Assembly: GCA_003586115.2 (NCBI GenBank)
Contig: QVOM02000073.1
Span: 23,546,175-23,610,174, forward strand
Length of the DNA: 64,000 bases
DNA from: Salvator merianae
Lineage: Eukaryota; Chordata; Lepidosauria; Squamata; Teiidae
Reading direction: 5' to 3'
Positions 57,955 to 64,000 of this stretch are shown here, piece after piece. A program made the translations under genes and the position numbers. Within the stretch, counting starts at the first letter, position 1. Every line of letters begins with the position of its first letter. The notes under the pieces were generated by a model, which saw only the letters and a program-made list of their open reading frames with translations, was not told the origin of the DNA and searched no databases.

Positions 57955-58960
57955 AGTTGGGTGAACAAAAAGATCTTTATCTGTTACCTAAGAGCATATA
58001 AGGATGGTGCTAAGCAGGCCTTTCTTCTTGGAAGTGCTGTTCCAGAGCCTGAGTGCCACCACCAAGAAAGCCCTTTCCTTAGTGGCCACCCACTTTATTT
58101 CTTTTGTCAGAAGCACATGGAGCAGAGGCTTAGCAGATCTTAGACTGTGAAAAGGGACGTAAAGGTACAGTACTCTTACGGCTGTTCCAGTCTCAAGCCA
58201 CTTATGGCTTTAAAGGTTAAAGACAGTACTTTAAATTGGACCCAGAAATAGACTGAGAACAAGTGAGCTTGACAAAGCACAGATGTGAGGTGCTGAAAAC
58301 ATCCAGTTCTCTGTAACAGCCGTATTCTGGATCAACTGGCATTTCTAGACTATTTTAAAAGGCAGCCTCTCATACAATTCATTGCCGTAGTTTAAACAAG
58401 AGGTTATCAGCAAATGAGTAACAGTTCCAAATTATCTCTGTCCAGATAAGAATGCAGCTGGCTCAACAGTTGCAACTCAAAGCCACCAGAGCACTCAGAG
58501 CCACCAAAGCCACTTAGAGACTCCGGCAACTAAGCTGGACTGATGAGCACCCCCAAATTGTTAATGTGTTCCTCAATAGAAGTGCAGAACTATGATGAAC
58601 ACCAAGGGCAATTCTCCTAGCATCCTCAATGCGAAATCTGAGACAACTTCTGCCAGATCGGGTAGGGAGTCTGTTGGGCAGTAGACTGGGTGGTGAACCA
58701 GCAGGATATCAATCTGTCCTGGGTATCTAACACAAGATTCAAAACTCACACATGGTGCATGCACTTGGACAAGAGTCCTTGATCACATTAACGTTTGATC
58801 CTCAGCCCTCTAGCCTGGGCTGGTGCTTCAGTTAGTAGCCTGGTGGGCATAACTGGGGACAGACTTAGAACTTCCCCAACAGGTCAGTTGTTTCACCCAC
58901 AATCAAATCATGCAATATATGGTTTTATTTTGGACTGACCTTAGACTAAAAGACTACTGG
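57955..58960 (-). mobile_element. L2-type LINE, degraded
   Basis: Antisense order matches the full L2. GTGCTGTTCCAGAGCCTGAG and CCACCACCAAGAAAGCCC correspond to the SVAAP..W block. TTTAAATTGGACCCAGAAAT, then GGATCAACTGGCATTTCTAG and CAATTCATTGCCGTAGTTTA (DYCN region) follow. Many stops. Confidence 0.8.
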
Positions 58961-59084
58961 TAAGGCAACCAGCTTTGTAATGAGGGAATGGCTAGAGAAG
59001 GGGATAGGTATAAGGTGACAGGTCACTCTTCCTCTCATTTTAAATAAACATTTCCATATTATCCTCTAATTGCACCTGCTGTAA

Positions 59085-59701
59085 TGATAGCTTCACTCGG
59101 ATTACCTGCATCACAAAACGGATGTCTCAGTATTGGAGAAGGTTCAGAGGTGGGAGACTAAGATGAACAAGGGGCAGGAGGAGCTTCCCTAGGAGGAAAG
59201 GTTGCAATGGCTGGGGCCTTTTCTTCTAGAGAGAAGACAAGTGAGAAGAGACATGATAGAGGTGTACAAAATTATGTGTGATGTGGACAAAGCGAATAGG
59301 GAGAAGGCGTCTTCTTTTCCCAAAATACCGGAACCAGAGGTCACCCAATGAAGCTATCCTAGACAAATAAGAACAGACAAAAGGATTTTAAAAAATACAT
59401 GGCACAGTTAAACGTTGGAATTCACTACCACAAGATGTGGTGCTTGCTACCAGCTTCGATGGTTTCAAAAAAGATTTGGACCCATTCATGGAAGACAGGG
59501 CTATACATGATTATTATCCCTGAAGGCAGTAGCAGGCGGTACGCCTCCAAACGACAGCTGCTTGTAGACTGCAAGCAGAACAAGCTGTGTGCCCATGACC
59601 TGCTGGTGGACTTTGCGGTGCTGCTGGCTGGCTGCTGTGAGAATAGACTGCTGGACTAGTTGGGAAACTGTTTTGATCCAGTGCAACATTTCTTATGTTA
59701 T
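59085..59701 (+). mobile_element. CR1 LINE 3' end, older subfamily
   Basis: Decayed RT C-terminus (AGGAGCTTCCCTAGGAGGAA, AAGACAAGTGAGAAGAGACA for RGDMIEVYKIM) runs to GGAATTCACTACCACAAGAT (WNSLPQDV). The 3' UTR ends CTGGACTAGTTGGGAAACTG...CATTTCTTATGTTA at 59701. Confidence 0.8.
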
Positions 59702-61019
59702 CACCAGACACATACCTCCAACACAGAGTGATGCCCTCACCCTTGCGGCTCCCTGAACTAACTCCCTTTGCTGATGTGCCTTCAGTGGCAAGCCTGCCAG
59801 GATCACACCCATTGCCTTAGGGAGTGTTCTGCTCATAGCCTCTGCCCTGGAAGCTTATGGAACAAGCTGGTCAATATCCAGGTACAGCAAGATAGAAGAT
59901 ACTTAGTATTTGTGGAGAATTTAAAAGCGTGCCTCCATCCTTGACTATAAGTTGTATAACGTTATTAGGAATATTTAGTGCTACTTCTGAAGGGAACTAA
60001 TTTCCATGACACAGAAGAAGTGGCTCTTTATGTCATGAAAACATCATGTTTATGTCTAAGGTTACTTGACCAAACAGGTATGAAGTGTTCTGATGATTTG
60101 ATGTATTAGAAACTGGAAGAGTCTAATACCAGTAACAAAAGCCAAAACTGAGTACACTGTATTTTCTCATAAAACAACTACCAAATAGAACCAATAGTTA
60201 AAAACACCAGTAACACAAAATAATTAAATTTTAACAAATACTTAACGCAAATAAAATTATTTCCATATACATGAATGCATGAAGGTTTTATTTATATATA
60301 CATACAGTTATATATATATACTGAGACCTTCGGGTATAGGACGGGATAAAAATGCAAATTAATTAATTAATTAAAAATAGAATTCTCATTATTTGAAAAC
60401 AAAGAAGCAATAATCCACAACTGAAATTATAGGACAACTCTGTTCCAGGAGGAATCAGCTTGTAGACACAGCCAAGCTCTTGTACCAAGGAAGATGAACC
60501 AGATGTGTTTTGACAAATACCATCTTCATTGGGGCAACAAATTATACTATAGAAAAGTGCAGATATGTACATATGGGTATACATATACAGGATACAGCCA
60601 TCCAATGTATTCACAAACCTTTATAGAATCTATAATTTATATACTCACATAGCTCGGATAGTTAGCCTTAGAACAGAATAACAAAAATAAACCACCCCAA
60701 CTAATAATACACAGAAAGAAATGAGTGCACTTATTTTAAGAAAGATAATACTAAACAGTGCAAAGTACAAAAATCTTTGCTTCAGATCTATTGTTAAGTA
60801 CATGGTATAGCTCAGTAAAGTTAAACTTGTTTCTACGTGCTTTTATATGACCTTAGTCAAACTTCAAGAAAACATTCTATGAAAACTTAAGCAGGACAGA
60901 TTGCAGTTAATAATGGCACAATATATAAAATCTGAAATACCTATTTTTTAATTTGAACCATGGGAAGAGATGGGTACAGTTAATAAGTCCAATGTAATTC
61001 CTTTTTAAATAAAACACTT
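59702..61019. other. Presumed intronic sequence with a LINE-like tail
   Basis: TATA repeats at ~60291-60318, then a short plus-strand tail GAGACCTTCGGGTATAGGAC and GGGATAAAAATGC with (AATT)n at ~60323-60373, typical of L2 or SINE ends. Otherwise nothing recognised. Confidence 0.5.
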
Positions 61020-61022
61020 TTT

Positions 61023-62220
61023 GGGCGCATTCCGACATGGCATTTAATCAGTTTACAGGCCGTCTTCATTTCCCGCTGGCCCAACATGATCTTGCTGTTC
61101 CATAGTTTTTCTGGACTAAATTGGCAAAATCCGGGCTACTTTGTATTCGGATTTAATGAGTTCTCAAGCCGTTCCAGATCGCTAGCTCCCTTTACTTTGC
61201 GATGTGGGAACAGGGAAGGAGACTATCTGGGAGGGACCATACTTTTTTGGGGGTATGCAGAGGGAGAGATCCCCATTTTGTGCTGTCCAATGTCAGACTT
61301 TGTGGGTGGGCAGGAAGCGCAGTAATTTCCTCTGCCTCCATTATCCCACCTTCCGTTGCCAGGGGAAAAGAAACCATCCTCCTTTCTACTTCGCTAAGCT
61401 GTGGCCCTTTCTCTTTCTTTATCCCCCATTCGACACTGCCAGGAAGAAATTAAAGGCTTCCTCCACTTCCGTCTGCTCTTTAAAGCAAAAAATAAACTGC
61501 GCCTGTTTGGGGTTGCAGTCCTCTTGCCCCAACAAAGAACCCGCTCAAGATGAGTTTTGCCGTTGGCAGCACACAGCTACACAGCAGGGACACATGCCAC
61601 TGCGGATGTCTTGGGCAGAGATGAGGCAGAGTCCATTTGCTGGTGCTGAACTGCACTTTCACGATAATAGAAAACCCCCCCCCCACGTTCTCTCCCCACA
61701 TTTCCCTTTCATCACGGACCTCTCCCTGCTTTTGCGCTACTTTTAAATTGTGCAATTGTGCAAAAGTGCACTTGCAAGGGAGCAGAAATCGCCATCAGCC
61801 CTTTAAAAAGCTAAATTGTGTGGTACCCATAGTTTTAAAGTTCTATTTGTGTAGATAGAGGCTGTAGTGGGGAGAAGGAGCAAATGGCGAATGACTAGTA
61901 ACACCGCCAAGTGAATCCATGTTCTGAGGCAGCAGCGGGGACATATGGAGAGCGGAGCTTGACTTTCCCGCCCCTGTGATGTCATGATTTGAATGTTGGG
62001 ACTGCAGCCAATCACTGACTGCACAGGGAGGAGAATTTGATGTGGGGTGGAGGCAGAAAAGGTACTGTTTCTCCATGCCAAACACGGGAAATATCAGTGT
62101 GGGAACGAGCAAGTCCTAATTGAGTCCATATTAAACTGTAACTGTGGTAATGATCAGAAGACGAATTCAGTCCTTGTACTCTTCTGATACGGATTAAATT
62201 TACGATGTTGGACCACAGCC
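61023..62220. mobile_element. TIR family A, copy A4
   Basis: A 1198-bp copy, starting GGGCGCATTCCGACATGGCA and ending TGTTGGACCACAGCC, flanked by TTT (61020-61022 and 62221-62223). It is collinear with A2 and with A1 minus the hAT insertion, and shows the empty hAT site GCAGCCAATCACTGACTGCA at 62003-62022. The frame 61204-61746 is collinear with 2632-3072 in A1 and ends at the same stop. Confidence 0.8.
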
Positions 62221-62223
62221 TTT

Positions 62224-63726
62224 GTGTCTCCAGAATCTTTTACAACTTTGTCTACACAAATCCATCAACTGATGTTTATATTCAAGGAAATGTTTGACAA
62301 GAGGAGCCTGTCATTTCTGATTTTTAATAGAACCATTATATTCAGTATTTCCTGTTTTTATCATATTCTTACGCCTACATAAAGTAGGCTTCAAGGGCAC
62401 AGTATAATGTATAAAACTCCTTAACTGTTTCATGTAAGGAATTTTTTCAAGTGATGCAGTTTTTCATCAATTGGGTTCAAAAAATCCTTTATAATGTAAC
62501 AATTAAGACAAACTGCACAATTCCCACATTTAAATTGCTCCAATTGTATAAACCTGTTCATCTCTATCCATGAAAAACCCAACTAGACTGTCCTTACAAT
62601 TCCTTGCTGTTTTATAGGTAAAAACATTTTTGGCATAGCCAAGGACCTATTTAAATGAGGACTGCAGCTCTGACTCAATACAGAGTCTTTCTGTGGTTCC
62701 AGTTTGTGGACTTCATAAAAATATCTTGTTTTTAAAGATGAACAACAGCTATGATGTATATAGAAATATGGTCTTTATGCACTCATATATATGGAAAAAG
62801 TTCTATTTGTGTACATATTTTAAAAATATAACTGTATTGTGCTATCTATAGTTCTAATCGTCAATTCTGTTTGGTAGTTGTTATATAAGAAAATACAATA
62901 TACAATTCTTCTGTATTATGGACTCATGTACTCAGTTTACTTAGATTTTTGAGGAGGACATCATGTTGTTACTTGGTGTCTGTTTTTAATTTGTTTTAAC
63001 TATCTTTCTAGTGTTTTGATTTAAAATGTCATGTAGTTGGGTAGATGATGCAACCTGCTGATGAAGGCTCTGCAGTCAGGGTAAAAGACTTATTGGGAAA
63101 CTGCGGAGTCAGGCCTGGCTTTCCTTTTAGGTAGAGGTAAGAGTCTCTGTGGGGCAACATAAATAGGAGCCGGAGTGGCCAAGAGTCTCTATAAGTCTCA
63201 GGTAGCTTGCAAACCCATTGCAAAGTAAGAATATAATTAAGGAGAGTACACGGAGGACATATTTCACAGCAGCAGTAGAGCAGCTGCTGTGGCCCAGGAA
63301 ACACATATGAGTTCACAACGATAGAACAAGCATTAATAAGACCTAAGCAAACAGTGTTATCTAGAGTTCCAGCTGTAGCATAAGGTATAAGTATCTGGCA
63401 TATGCTCAAAACAAACCTTAAACAGCTTTATGCCATGTGTGTGTATTGACCTGTAAACAGCATAAGAGGAAAAGAAGAGCAAAGTGATATTTGGATGAAG
63501 GGGGAAACAGACTAAGAAGGAACCTGAGAGTTTGTAAGAAAGTGGTTTTATAAGAGACTAAATGTAACAGTGCCAAAAAGGAGAGCTGGGAGAGGAGGAG
63601 AAAAAAACAGTATTTTTTTGCACAGAGCAAGGTGTTCCTTAATAGTCAAATGGTAGAAGGATTTGATTCATGCAGAACTTTGAAATGTTATAAAGAAGAA
63701 GTCAAGGAAATTGAAGCTGCCATATT
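62224..63726. other. Presumed intronic sequence
   Basis: AT-rich. The minus-strand frames 63029-63409 and 63418-63630 are unsupported. Confidence 0.5.
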
Positions 63727-63906
63727 GGCCCTTTCTGCACTTGGCCTTATACCAGATTATATCCTGGAATAGGGACCTGCCATCTGCATGCTAGTAGGAA
63801 CTATGGCAGGCCCCATGCAGGGCCTGCTGTAAACTCCACTAGTGTGTGGATAGCAGGTCCCTGTTCTGGGATATGATCCAGAATAAAGCCAAGTGCAGAA
63901 AGGGCC
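63727..63906. mobile_element. Palindromic MITE family B, copy B4
   Basis: A 180-bp copy with ends GGCCCTTTCTGCACTTGGCC and GCCAAGTGCAGAAAGGGCC, the most symmetric of the four. Flanks ATT and TTA share only TT. Confidence 0.85.
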
Positions 63907-64000
63907 TTAGTTCATTTACATTATCTACTAGCTTCATGCAGTTTGGCACAGTTGTGTTTTAACACAAATAAACCTAAATCTACCTCAATTAATAATAAAC

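Noticed and set aside
1..64000. CRISPR arrays, operons, riboswitches, prokaryotic origins
   Set aside because: The content is vertebrate nuclear DNA; no regularly spaced repeats or bacterial gene organisation were seen.
1..64000. Endogenous retrovirus or LTR element
   Set aside because: I saw no LTR pairs, primer-binding site, or gag/pol/env motifs; all RT sequences belong to non-LTR families.

Overview
The window looks like nuclear DNA from a squamate reptile, most likely a lizard. The evidence is the mix of repeats: L2-type and CR1 LINEs, several L1 lineages, RTE/BovB, a tRNA-derived SINE with a GAA/TTC tail, and many hAT-like and other MITEs. I found no intact host protein-coding gene. 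Almost every long open frame lies in a transposable element, in GC-rich tandem repeats or in a CpG island. The organism call rests on repeat content only.

Layout. 0-9 kb: L1 remnant, CR1 and L2 tails, two ~1.2-kb copies of a terminal-inverted-repeat family I call A (A1 2350-3900, A2 5847-7045), a tRNA-SINE and one copy of TIR family C. A1 carries a hAT-like MITE with a perfect 8-bp target-site duplication. 9-16 kb: a minus-strand L1 split by a foldback MITE, by a nearly complete L2 (10712-14055; three frame blocks with EN and RT motifs), by a chimeric retrocopy containing a C-terminal MGAT2 fragment, and by a (TTC)n tract. 16-21.4 kb: L2, an internally deleted CR1 joining ORF1 esterase sequence to reverse transcriptase, and a young RTE insertion with a 14-bp target-site duplication. 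21.8-24.3 kb: A3, whose interior is replaced and includes a single-N junction between two near-identical 316-bp blocks, then a second hAT-like MITE with an 8-bp duplication. 25-31 kb: a degraded plus-strand L1 split by another L1-type fragment and by a second copy of family C.

32-37 kb: L2, BovB, two copies of a short palindromic MITE family (B) and other hairpins. 37.2-38.9 kb: the one region that looks like host gene control, a CpG island ending in a strong splice donor (38640/38641, plus strand), probably the promoter and 5' noncoding exon of a gene whose remaining exons I could not find here. If so, everything to 64 kb may be its first intron. 39-64 kb: mostly AT-rich, apparently single-copy DNA with CR1, L2, L1, SINE and MITE insertions, a CR1 with a 265-codon reverse-transcriptase remnant (52233-53030), A4 at 61023-62220 and a fourth B copy at 63727-63906.

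The elements form a readable chronology: L1 and family A are old targets, while hAT MITEs, L2, family C and RTE inserted into or beside them. TIR family names (A, B, C, D) are mine. Superfamily assignments rest on termini and target-site duplications, not on a database search.
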